A stretch of DNA of 64,000 bases. It comes from Pyrenula massariospora (lineage: Eukaryota; Ascomycota; Eurotiomycetes; Pyrenulales; Pyrenulaceae). The stretch is taken from positions 186,001 to 250,000 of the forward strand of contig JAGFMI010000013.1 of NCBI GenBank assembly GCA_021030905.1. The letters run 5' to 3'. Below, one piece after another: positions 24,034-34,701 of the stretch. Within the stretch, counting starts at the first letter, position 1. The number at the start of each line of letters is the position of its first letter. The translations under genes were made by a program, and so were the position numbers. Below the pieces are notes generated by a model. That model did not search any database. It saw nothing but the letters and a program-made list of their open reading frames with translations, and was not told where the DNA came from.

Positions 24034-24626
24034 TCAATCCTCCCCTCCCAATTTCTTCTCAATACTCGATAAATCCGCGCCATCGGATATCTCAATGACC
24101 CGATTGACCTCAGCAGTGCTTCTCATGAGCTCAACCGCACCTGCATAGGACATGCGTAGCGACGGGTTGCAGTTCTCGGGCAGGTAATACAAGAGCACAT
24201 AAGGAACAGACATCCGCCCAGATGACTTTCAACCACAGAGTCAGTAGTGTGTACATGGGTGAAAGAACCAGAGTAAAGGTACCAATGTCATTGGGTAGCT
24301 TAGAAGGATGAATCTTGGTGATGAATCGGGGAGCTCGTCCGACAGTTCGTCAAGGTTGGTGTAGGTCTCTTCATCGGCAGGCTTGATCTCCTGTGATTTT
24401 GGATCAATCATGTCTATGACATTAGTCAAAGATGTGTCGAGCGATGCCCTGCATGCGACAATGGCTCACATATCGTCGCCTGAGGGTCCTTTGCCCTGGA
24501 GGTCCCCAAGCGGAACTTCCGAAGCTTGTCCCTCGTCTCTTGAGAGAACGTATACAACCTCGATTCGGACTATTGCCAAGATCAGCACGATCCACCGACT
24601 TGGTAGCTCGAGGGTCATACTGCCAT
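24034..24626 (-). CDS. gmf1: glia maturation factor-like ADF-H protein (Gmf1)
   Basis: Four exons: 24626-24621, 24569-24470, 24413-24283 and 24225-24034. All introns are GT-AG and 51-57 bp; the total is 429 nt, 142 aa, the standard GMF length. The first exon is only ATG-GCA. Family landmarks are MASESRLYTFSQET, KFRLGTSRAKDPQAT, ELPDSSPRFILLSYPMTL, SVPYVLLYYLPENC and STAEVNRVIEI. GMF is an actin-depolymerizing-factor homologue that binds Arp2/3 and removes branches in actin networks. Because of the six-base first exon this gene is easily missed or truncated by automatic prediction. The model closes in frame at each junction. Confidence 0.9.
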
Positions 24627-24836
24627 GACGACTTTCTGACGTTGGCTGAGGGGTGGAGAGGGAGAAAGTCATCGGAAGGCTGAGAAATGGAGAGCTTCCG
24701 TCAAGGCCGCCGATTAGGCTGAGGTAGATCGCAAAGCTTGGCAGGCAGGATATGGGACCCCGGGAAGGACCCGACCTCATCCATTTCCAGAAGCAAAGAC
24801 ATTCCTCCCTGCCATTGTAGACATTTACCACTCCCG
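24627..24836. promoter_or_regulatory. 210-bp divergent promoter (gmf1 / molybdopterin-binding gene)
   Basis: The start codons of the two genes face away from each other across 210 bp, so both promoters must lie here or overlap the first exons. No specific motif is identified. Confidence 0.55.
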
Positions 24837-25939
24837 ATGTACGCTCGCTTATCTCAACTCGCTCGACATTTGTCTCGTCCTCTTCCCAATTACGCCCATC
24901 GGTCTGTAGCAGCACTCAGGCCAACCACTATGACATCATCACTAGTGTCTCCTGAAGAGAAAAGTAGGAGGATGATACAGTAAGTGATGGAGATGTTATT
25001 GCTCTAATCAGTCCGTTGAGAAGTTGAAGCACAGCAGGGTGCATCATTATCGGGGATGAGGTTCTAGGGGGCAAGGTGTGGATTCCGAATTCCGAATTCC
25101 ATTCTGAGCATTTCCAAATTAATTGGGTGTCTTTAATCCGTTAGACCGTTGACACCAACTCCGCCTACATGGCCAAATTCTGCTTTTCACTTGGCATGAG
25201 CTTGAAGAGGATAGAGGTCATTGGAGACGATGAGGGAGAAATCATTCAAGCAACGAGGAGAATGAGTGACAGTTACGATTACGTAGTTACTTCTGGAGGG
25301 ATTGGTCCGACCCATGACGATATTACCTACGCCAGCATCGCCAAAGCTTTTGGGCTTAAACTACAGCTGCATCAGGGAGCGTTCGAAAGAATGAAACGCT
25401 TGTCAAAGCCACATAAATCACAACCAAACTTTTCCTGGGATGTGCCATCGCCGGCTCTCACCGCGAAGCTTCGAATGGTAGAAATACCGATCGATGAAAG
25501 CAGACCGGACAAAGACCAGGTCTTGTTTGTCAAAGATGATCTCTGGGTTCCGATATCAGTGGTGAATGGGAACGTTCACATCTTGCCCGGCGTGCCGAGA
25601 TTGTTCGAAGCTCTACTAGACGGCATCAAACCCCTGCTCCTTCCAAGGCTCACTGATCCAGAAGGCAAGGGCATTTTCCGGCTTTTATTCTCTACGCCTC
25701 TCGCTGAGAGCGCAGTAGCTACATACCTGACAGAGCTAGCGGCGAAAGTTGAACCGAAGGGCATCAAAGTTGGCAGTTACCCGCGGTGGGAGAAGAGCCG
25801 TAATACAGTCACCCTGGTGGGGAGGGATGAAGAGTATATGCGATCCTTAATCCCAGAAGTTGAGAAAGGAGTGCAAGGTCGAAGAGTTATGCGTGAAGAC
25901 GAGGACGACGAAGCAGATGGCTCCGACAAAGACCAATGA
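24837..25939 (+). CDS. MoaB/Mog-type molybdopterin-binding domain protein (CinA/FLAD1-like)
   Basis: Exons 24837-24979, 25030-25075 and 25145-25939 (GT-AG introns of 50 and 69 bp) give 327 aa. The molybdopterin-binding fold is clear: CIIIGDEVLGGKTVDTNSAY near residue 55 and TSGGIGPTHDDITYAS near 110. The first 35 residues (MYARLSQLARHLSRPLP) are basic and Ser/Leu-rich and could be a mitochondrial targeting sequence; a downstream Met in TTMTSS is the alternative start. Stand-alone proteins of this kind resemble the N-terminal domain of human FAD synthase. The fold assignment is firm; the substrate is not. The second intron contains a short tandem repeat of ATTCCGA. Confidence 0.85.
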
Positions 25940-27837
25940 CAGCATGTTCAAACCTGTAAAATGACATGTGTTCAAAACCGCGTTGAACGCATCCCGAAGT
26001 CCTTCCAAAGTACCGTATGCTCCCTTAATTCAAATCGAGATATTCCACATTGAGGTGGTTTAGATTAGAGTCTTGAGTCATGTACGGACCTGTCCATGCC
26101 TCATCGATAAGGAGCCTGATAGTCAATGTTGCTGTGGAGATTGTCCGCCGTAATACATTGCGTGATCGGGTGTCAAGAAGTAACTTCCTGCTTCGGAAAT
26201 CAGGTCTAGAATAAAGAGGCTCCACATCAGAAAAGAAACTTCAATACGCCTCACCTTCGCTCGCGATTTGCCTGGATCGCAAGGACCTGTCTTGCGGGTA
26301 TGAGATATGCCATAGCTGCGGCGCCACGTTTTCTTCCTCCTAAAACTTGTCAGCTGTGACCCGGATTGAAGGAAGGTGAGCTATGTGTTCTCCGGGTCGT
26401 GACTTTGCAAGGTTTGGGATGCAAAGTCACGCTTGGATGTTGCAATCTACCCACTACGAGGTGAAATCCCAGAATGATCAAAGCTGCCTCCTAATCGCGG
26501 ATTGGGGGAAGGTGACCAACATGCTAAGGCGGGAGTTCCCCGCGCCTCAGATGCTTGGGCCGAAGTTTATCACGCCTTTTTTATCGCGACTTATGTTCAG
26601 AGATCTAGGGTCTTGTTTTCGACCTGCTAGCCCGACAGTTCCTGCCATTGGCGATTCTAGATCCTGCTTAAGGCTCATATCGGATTCACTGCGTCTGGAA
26701 GAGTTCTAGAATTTCTGAAACGGGGCTATTGGGCAGTCTCACGAGATGGAAAGCCACTAGAAATTCGAAACTACTCCCCCCAGAGCTCGATGAGGTTGTG
26801 ATGTGCATTTCATCAACTACCGCGTCTAGGAAGATTCGGGCGGGGCCCCCAAACGTCTCCGTGATGCTGATCAAGCCGATCAAAGCCCGATGGGGCTAAG
26901 ACTAGGCCAGGTTCCTGCTGAAGGGTGTGGTTGACTAAGGCAGGTATGTTTTGTTGTTTCAGACGAACGATAATATCGCAGTGGTGTAACTGGCGATGTT
27001 CTTATGCTGCGAGCAACTGTGCTGTCGAGCCGATCAATGGTACGGGGAGCGCAGGGACCGGGTAAGGTCGTCTTGGCTTGCGTTCTGGAGGAGTAACCTC
27101 TGTGGAGCCATATCGTGGTTTCAATCGACGATAGTACCTCTGCATTGCTCAATCGAGGATCGCCATGGGCCAGCTGTGAAGGGGGTTTGGAACCCTGGTG
27201 GATGAACAGCAGGTCGGTTGTGGCCGAAACGCCAGTTCCCTGGAGCATGGATCATGGGCCCCATGGTGGCTGTCGTGGTGTACCACCGCGTCCCAGAGCG
27301 AAATAGAGTTCGGATGCCACGCGAGTGCTTAAATCGGGCGTCTTTTGGGATATTGGGCGGGTGTAGCAAATGGGAAAAAGATGGAGCTGGAAGGAGGCAG
27401 CGCGAGGGCAGCAGGTGGATCGAATCAGCGCCCGGCGGCGATGTGACCTTTACCGCTAGCGCCGCCCGTCCCCTCCTAGCGCCTCCCAAGGTACCTGGAC
27501 CAAACGGCCCAAAGGCTCAACTACACCATTTCTCCTAGCCACCCTTCACACCCCCGAACACCCGTCCTGCTGCCAGAGGAAAAAGAAAACAGCTCCTTCA
27601 TCGTCGGCGACCCAGATATCGACGTCTACCCTCTCGCCGACTGCACGACTCCCATCCACACCAGCTACGAGCCCGTTTCCGAGTTCCGCCCTTGCCTTGG
27701 ACCCCAATCTGTCTCCTGAGAAAAGCTAGAGGCCTGTCCCCGGAAGAATTGGGCACCACTGCTCTTTACCAAGCCATCGCTATACCTTTCTTCCTTCTTA
27801 GTGCATTACTTCGGATCTTCTATCTTCAGCCATCTCG
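25940..27837. other. intergenic region with a strong inverted repeat
   Basis: Nearly 1.9 kb without a recognisable gene. The only distinct structure is the inverted repeat at 26398-26431, listed separately. The last few hundred bases are the promoter and leader of the ras gene and are C/T-rich. Confidence 0.45.
26398..26431. repeat. perfect 12-bp inverted repeat with 10-base loop
   Basis: CGTGACTTTGCA at 26398-26409 and its exact reverse complement TGCAAAGTCACG at 26420-26431, separated by a 10-base spacer. It lies in a non-coding stretch, so it could be a hairpin, a dimeric protein-binding site or a chance palindrome. Confidence 0.8.
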
Positions 27838-28659
27838 ATGGCATCTAGGGCGAGTGGATTCTCCACGCTGAACGAGACAGGCGCTAATCCTTGTACCAGT
27901 TTTTACGGGAATACAAATTAGTCGTCGTTGGCGGTGGAGGCGTCGGAAAGTCATGCTTGACTATCCAACTGATTCAGAGCCATTTCGTGGACGAATATGA
28001 CCCAACAATTGAAGGTTTGCGACGCTCGGTATCCTACTTTTGCCCGATGTTGACCCTGGCTCTGCATAGACTCATACCGAAAGCAATGCCTTATCGATGA
28101 CGAAACCGCTCTTCTTGACGTGCTTGACACAGCCGGACAAGAAGAATACTCTGCGATGCGGGAACAATACATGCGAACTGGAGAGGGATTTTTACTGGTC
28201 TACTCTATTACATCGAGACAATCGTTTGAAGAAATCATGACCTTTCAGCAACAAATACTACGAGTGAAAGACAAGGACTATTTTCCTATTATTGTCGTTG
28301 GGAACAAGTGCGATCTGGACGGCGAGCGGCAGGTCTCGAGACAAGGTGCGTCGATACGTCCGGGTTTCACCCTCCTGGATCACTCCTTGGCTCAAGATTG
28401 GCAAACTAACGTCTGTGCAGAGGGCGAATCCTTGGCGCGATCTTTTGGATGCAAATTCATCGAGACGTCGGCCAAATCACGGATGAACGTCGACAACGCC
28501 TTTTATGACCTCGTGCGCGAAATCCGCAGGTATAACCGGGAAATGTCATCATACGGGGCAGGGGCCCCAGCCTTGGGATCGCATGCGCCGGGTCAGAAGA
28601 TGGAGATGGAAGATCGAGGCGAGGGTCGGGGATGCTGTGGCCGCTGCATTGTGATGTGA
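27838..28659 (+). CDS. ras1: Ras small GTPase
   Basis: Exons 27838-27849, 27900-28014, 28070-28345 and 28421-28659 give 213 aa. All Ras elements are present: P-loop GGGGVGKS, effector region [39 protein letters not shown] and the C-terminal CCGRCIVM, whose last four residues are a farnesylation box with upstream palmitoylation cysteines. The first intron (27850-27899) starts with GC, not GT. With it the N-terminus becomes [15 protein letters not shown], as in other fungal Ras proteins; no GT donor after the same ATG keeps frame. This Ras would act in growth and cAMP/MAPK signalling at the plasma membrane. Confidence 0.93.
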
Positions 28660-29126
28660 ATTGTCGGTTAATTGTTAGTCGGAATCGTTGTAAGGGATGT
28701 TCGATGCATTCATGCACACCAGGAAAGGGCAAGAAAACCACCGGCGTCTGGAAGGGGAAAATTTCTTCCTATGTGTGAGGTGTCTCTGGTAGGATACCTC
28801 GCAGTTTGGGCTGGTTTTTTTGGAGACACGAGGCTGTGTCTCGCCAGCTTTTGCGTCGAATTTTTAGTGTTTGGTCTTACAGGCGCAAACAGTCCCCCCG
28901 CGTGGCTTTGGTTTCGCGCCGTGCAACTATTCTTCCTTGTTTGACTTCTTCTCTTCCCGGCTTTAAGAATTTATCTGGCTTGCGCCAAATTCAATATTGA
29001 GCATTTATTTTCTCACAATTCCAGTTTTTTATACACACCCGCGTGACTTTTTTTGACCGATCTACGTGACGTGGAGCTGCAGAAAAGGGTTCGATTTTTC
29101 ATGATGTACAAAAATCTACATATTGA
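28660..29126. other. convergent 3' spacer between ras and photolyase genes
   Basis: 3' untranslated sequence of both genes is expected here. T-rich from about 28930. No gene is seen. Confidence 0.5.
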
Positions 29127-31369
29127 CTATTTCTTAGCTTTCTTCCGCCCAAAGTGGCCATCTAGAGTTTTCTGTCCCTTTGAGCTCTTTTCACTAGACC
29201 CTTTTTTGCCTCTTGTTTCCCGTGGGCTTTCCTCTTCTACACCGTCCCCACCTCCATCAACAACATCGTCCATCCCTTCCTCCTCCTCATCTTCCTCTTT
29301 CCCTCTGCTTCTCTTCTTTCCCTTGCCCGGCGTCCAACCAGCCGAGCCGTTGAGACCCGTTGCCCCAACATCCCCACCAGTCGTCTCCTTCAGCTCCCCT
29401 TCATCACTCGCGTCGAAGACCTTTTTCCACTCCCCGTTAAACACCCTCTTATCATCCCCATACATCTTAACCTGATACGCATTCTTCACGCCTTGGATAC
29501 ACACCTCCTTCCTCTCATTAAAATCCAACATCGGCTTAGGATACACCTTCAACCCCCCCTCCTCCTCCACCTCCCCATCCCCCTTCACCAAACACCCCCA
29601 CTTCTTCTGATCCGCAATCGGCGCCCTCCACGGCTCATACACAAACTTCTTATCAAACCCCTCCAACTCGGGCACATACCTCTTCACAAACCTCCCCTCG
29701 GGATCCCACTTCCTCCCAAACGCAACCGGGCTGTAGCAGCGGTAGAACGTGCTCGCAAACGCCGTGGTGCTCATCCACATCCAGTTCCCGGCGTTGCACG
29801 CCGTCTCGTGGTCGAGCAGCCACTCCTCAAACACCTCCGCCCCGCGCTCCCAGTGCACGTAGCAGCCCCCGCGCGTCAGGAAGCAGGCCACCGCGTGCCG
29901 GCCCAGGTGGTGGATCCAGCCTTCGTGGCGTAGCTGGCGCATCAGCGCGTCGATGAAGGGGAAGCCCGTGCGGCCGGCGCGCCAGCGGCGGAACCAGGTT
30001 TCTGCTTCGGCGGAGTCGACGTGGTAGGTGCCGGAGATGAGGTGGGGGGTGGAGTGGTCGGGGGCGGGGTGGGGGGAGAGGGTGGAGGGGAGGTGCCAGT
30101 CGATGAAGCGGCAGACTTTGTTGCCCGAGGCTTGGGCGAAGGCGTAGCCGAGGGCGGATTGGGCGCCGAAGTACATCTCCCGGAAGAGGAGTTGGCCGTG
30201 GAGGTTGGTGGGGATCGTCGAAGGGGAGCCTTTGCCTTTTTTGTTCTTCTTGTAGGAGTCGACGGCGGCTTGGACACGCCACCAGAATTCGCGGACGGAG
30301 AGGCTGCCGAAGTGAATGTGGGGAGATAGGAGGGTGGTGCTTTGTGGGGAGAAGTCGGTTGGTGCTGAGGCGGGTTTGGAAAATGTTGCTGTGTAGGTCT
30401 CGTCTGCGCACGTGTTAGAGAGCGATTCGAGAGCCCGTGTTTCGCCTCCGCGGTGAGGTGTTGTGGCTTGGGGGATTCCAAGCTCTGATAGCGTGGGAAC
30501 GGCAAAGTCTTTCTTTGGGCCCATGATTGAGTTGTACGATTTGTCGGGCCCGGACGTGCGTTGAGGAGCGTTGAAGTCAGGCTCGCTGGTGGGAACTTCG
30601 TGATCTATGGATGAGAGATCAGTGTCACCTGGATTCGGGATCGATTTGGGAGCCGGGATTGGCTTGGCTGGTTCACCGAGCTTAGCTGCGGCCTTCGAAG
30701 TGTTAGTTATGCCCCTTCTCAATGGTGTAAGCAAGAAAGTATTGAGCAGGAGTCGTGATTTTGTCTCTGAGGCTCTGAAAGAACGCAAATCTACGCATGA
30801 ATCTTGTGAGGAAATCTATGATGGAGATCATACGTTTTGCACATGCGTTATGCTCATTGTTGGCTTCCCATCGTTGGCTTTAATCAACGCATCCATATCA
30901 TACAGGGTTCTGCCGGTCTTGACAATAACCTCTACTCCTGCTTCTTTCGCCATCTTCATTACCTGCTGGTCCCTCTCTTTCGCATAGGCATCCGTATCCT
31001 TCTCAAACACGAGATGAGAAATTTTCCATGTCTTGAACAATTTCGGGAAGACTGTCTGCGGTGCTTCGCGAATGACATGAAGCTTCTGCTTTGCATTAAG
31101 CTTCGTAAGAGAAGACGAGACATCGGTTTGGCAGTCGAGTCTGCATTATAGATGTTAGTCAATTGGCTTAATGAGAGGTGTACTATAAGCACGAACAAGA
31201 ATTGCCACCGATTTGGCCCGACCCGGGCACGGTAAACATAGTGAGGGTCCCAAGTCCAGATAGGGTAGAAGGCTTCGCCGTTGAGGTCAAGGGCGGCTTT
31301 CAGCGCGGGAGAGTCATGTAGGCGCAAGTCGGTGCGGAACCAGTAGATGACGCGCGGTTTAGCGGGCAT
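29127..31369 (-). CDS. (6-4) photolyase / cryptochrome family protein
   Basis: Exons 31369-31197, 31140-30834 and 30692-29127 (introns of 56 and 141 bp) give 681 aa. The N-terminal photolyase domain opens KPRVIYWFRTDLRLHD. The FAD-binding half includes SPHIHFGSLSVREFWWRV, LLFREMYFGAQS, RTGFPFIDALMRQLRHEGW and HHLGRHAVACFLTRGG (about residues 423-438). The latter carries the two His residues that are catalytic in (6-4) photolyases. The end is a Lys/Glu/Gly-rich tail of about 120 residues with basic clusters likely acting in nuclear import. The last residues contain Gln667-K-T-L-D-G-H-Phe674, a PCNA-binding-like motif. Fungal members of this subclass can repair DNA and regulate light responses. 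The coding region has a marked C-rich then G-rich skew. Confidence 0.92.
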
Positions 31370-31995
31370 GATGCTCTGAGTCGTAGAACAAGCAAATGAA
31401 ATGCCTAGAGAAGATTTTACAAAGGTAGTCCAAAGGGAAACACAGCAACTAAGCTCGCGTTTGGGGGTTCTGAAGATACAAAAACCTAATGCGCCAGGGA
31501 AAGGCGCATTGACAGAGTGCTCACATCTTGACCATGAATAAATGACACGCTAGCTGGCCATCACCTCGCCAGCTCGCGCATTTAGGAGCTGGGCAGCTAA
31601 GCTACCCCTGGCAGAATGCGTGAGAGGCGCAATTGAGATCGAGTCATGACGTTCATTCTGCCAGATAAAGTTGGACGCTAAAAATGCAAGATCTGGCACT
31701 AAGATTCTAGTATCCACGAAGTATAGCCTCGGACTTTAAGTGGCAAGCCACGCCTCAATAAGCCTTCCGTGTCTTTCAATCGTTTTGATTTGATGGTGGA
31801 AGTAATTGCGGTTACCAAAAGTTGCAGTACCAAAAACGGGAAAATCTATTGGATTCCAAGCCCATTTACAGCTCATCAAATGTCTGTGGTCCATTCTCCT
31901 ATACTCCAAAAACAGTCCAGTACAGCCAAAGTGGCTTTCCTAATCCAATCAACCGGACAATGCCTCAATGCTCAAACCATAGCCAAACAAAAAGT
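31370..31995. other. intergenic region
   Basis: Promoter side of the photolyase gene and 3' side of the next minus-strand gene. A plus-strand open frame beginning near 31769 overlaps the 3' end of that gene and shows no domain features. Confidence 0.45.
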
Positions 31996-34085
31996 TCAAC
32001 CGCCCTTTGCAACGCCCCCGTCTTTGCAGAATAGATCATCTGTTCCCCAAGGTATCGGCTTTCCCCTATCTTTGATATCTGCGCAGCCACCTTGGTCTAA
32101 GAGGAAGGATTTGACAAACCCAGCCGTAGCTTCACCAAGCTGCTCTAGAGCCAGCCGACTACCAAAGGCGTCCATGGCGGGAAGAGACGAGAATCGTGGC
32201 GGAAGCTTGTCTTCGGCAGCTAGGCCCATTAGTTCAAGGAGAGGTGTACTAGTAACCAACTCCGGCTCTTCTAACGAAGTAGGAGCGTCGGCTACGAGCA
32301 CCTTGTCTGTCTCGACCTGCTTGCTCATATCTTCGTCAACATCACCGCTTTCGCCTTGCGAAGGCGTTCCTTTAGGACGCTCCTGTTCAGGAGGCTGAGC
32401 AAACTCTTCCGGAGCCTGGTAAAGCTCATTGTGAACCTTGACCATAGCACTTTCCTGTTTTGTAGCAAAACCAGGATAGAGGAGAAAGTACCCTCTGGCC
32501 CTCATAAGTTCTAGCAAATATTCCGTCCATGCGGGAAATTTCTCCGATACAAGCTTAGTCTGAGTTTTAATCGGCTCTACCGAGAGACGGTTCGACAAAA
32601 ATGAGTGGAGCTCTTGCCAAGTTGATCCGAAGTATAACGCCGCGTTTGCGTTAGGAGACTGCGACATGAATAGTGAAGGAACTGATTCGCCTTTTGAAGA
32701 AAGCGTTGAGAAGTCGATAGGTGTCTTCTCGTCGAGCAGTTTCGTAGGAAGGTCGAGGGAAATGCCGACAACACTGTCAGCAATCATAGTGGAATGTCTG
32801 TATTCGAGTATGGTATATTTAAGATAGTGGTAATAAGATGGGGATAATTCAACTTGAGGGGACAGAACAAGAAGATGCGAGGTGTAAGGGTTAGAGGGGA
32901 AGAAGGACTCCACGGCACGGACAGACGCAGTATCGGCATCGAGACCTTTACGATCAAGCCTATGGCGGATTTGGAGTTTGTTGCTCGTGTCTACATCATG
33001 CGTTTTTGGAGGCCAGCGGAATTTTTGAAGAAAGCGAGTTGAGAAAGGATCGATCTTTTCAGGAAGCTCAACAGTAATACTAGGCAACGGCGACTCGAAA
33101 TAGTCGGCATCTGCAATGGATCGCAGTAGTCGTATGAGAGAACCCGAGGAGTCTCGTGGAGCTTGAACTAGAATATCCACTTGGACAGATTTCCAGACTG
33201 TTTCCAAGTCAGTGTCACCCTGTAATATGCCACATTTACCGCCCTACCTTTCAAGGAAGCATAATCAAGCCGGGTGATCCATTGAAGATTATCGGCAGCG
33301 TTTGATGGCAGCTCGATATACGGTAAATTTAACTTTTTTGCCTGAAATTTAAAGCCACGGGAAAAGAAGCCATCCTCTCTTCCGAAGGAATCGACGAGGA
33401 TGACTTGCGGCATGAGATCTTGGTTGATGAAGTGGAGAGCAGATCGAACGCTGATTTCCATCCTGTGATCCGAGGACCATTCTGCATAGTCGGGCCTGCC
33501 ATCATGCCACCGAACATGACATTCGTGATCTGTAACGCCATTGACTTCTTTTACTTTGTCAATCGTAATTTCATCTCGACCCGTAAGAGCAAAGTGGACT
33601 CTGTTCCGATTGTGCATTGACATCTGGCATGCCAGGGGAATGAGACTCGAAGCACTGTGTAGGTTGGACGCCAGAAACAAAACATTGCTATTGTCCTTCG
33701 AACTGTGGATTGCCTGCAGACTTCCAGCAAGTCTATAAAATTTCACAGGACCCTCATATCTATGCCCTTCCTTTTCTCCAAGCTCTTTCTCGTTTATCGG
33801 AGAAGATCCACCAGCGACCGGTTGACCAGGGAGCGGTGCTTCTAGAGGTCTCCCAAAGCGAAGGTCGTGCCGTTGACCGACAGGAGGAACATCCGTTGGA
33901 ATGTTTTTGTAGAAGAAATATAGCACGACGACTGCTATACCGATCCAGAGCGCACGTGTGCGCCGCGGCCTTGTCCTGAAGGCCATCGTAGGCAGTGTAG
34001 ACTTGTTTGGCCGGTGGTCGTCATCTTTCTTTCCAAGCTCTTCATCGTTCGAGAAGAGCCCTGCGCGCCTCGCGGATAGAGGCAT
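31996..34085 (-). CDS. type II membrane protein with GT2-like glycosyltransferase domain
   Basis: Exons 34085-33248 and 33197-31996 with a 50-bp GT-AG intron give 679 aa. A short basic cytosolic N-terminus is followed by one membrane helix at about residues 46-61 (ALWIGIAVVVLYFFY), the layout of Golgi glycosyltransferases. The luminal part contains a first Rossmann-like segment (NVLFLASNLHSASSLIPLA) and then a GT2-like segment: VQVDILVQAPRDSSGSL and SHLLVLSPQVELSPSYYHYL, the latter at the place of the metal-binding acidic motif. The last 120 residues are Glu/Pro/Ser-rich. Fungal homologues are usually listed only as putative glycosyltransferases; donor and acceptor are unknown. Confidence 0.72.
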
Positions 34086-34701
34086 AGGAGCATAGTATCA
34101 ACAAGGAGGGTACATCTCAATCGATAGTCTCACAATCGACGCCAAAGTTGGCATGCCTAAAGAAGAAGCAATGTAAGATCGTTGAGTGCGGAAACGTATT
34201 ATTTTATCACGTGATAGTTACAAAACCGGAATCATTCTCCATACAAGACTACATGGCCAAACGCCCTATTTTGTAGATGCATGCTCAGTTTTCCTTACAA
34301 TTGATGAAAGACGCCATTAGTGCTACTGGATAATTAGTTTCTCTTTAGTTTATGCGCAGAATGTGTTGTCGGGCAAAATCTTTAAACGCGAGTGGTCCTG
34401 ATCAAACTGCGCCACAGATGTTTTGGATGTTTAACCGTCAATGTAACAGGTCTTGTTTGCATTGACTCAATTCTTGACAGCATGTGCGGCAAGTGCAGAA
34501 GATTTTGCAAACATGACAAGTCTCTCTACGGTAATATACGCTCAATTCTAATTTGGATGTCAAAGCGATCCCGAACATTATCGTCACACCGCGAACTTCT
34601 CGATTTCGCACGGTCTGAAACCCTTCCTGCGTGACTTCGCCGAAACACCATGCCACTTATTGCTCTTCCATCAGATTCATATCCTACATAGGAGAAGCTT
34701 T
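34086..34701. other. intergenic region
   Basis: Between the glycosyltransferase-like gene start and the MCM6 stop. AT-rich in places and without a recognisable gene. Confidence 0.45.

Noticed and set aside
29493-30411. Several long overlapping frames in other phases of the photolyase gene
   Set aside because: GC-rich, stop-poor shadows with Pro/Leu/Arg or Gly/Val composition; the photolyase frame is conserved throughout.
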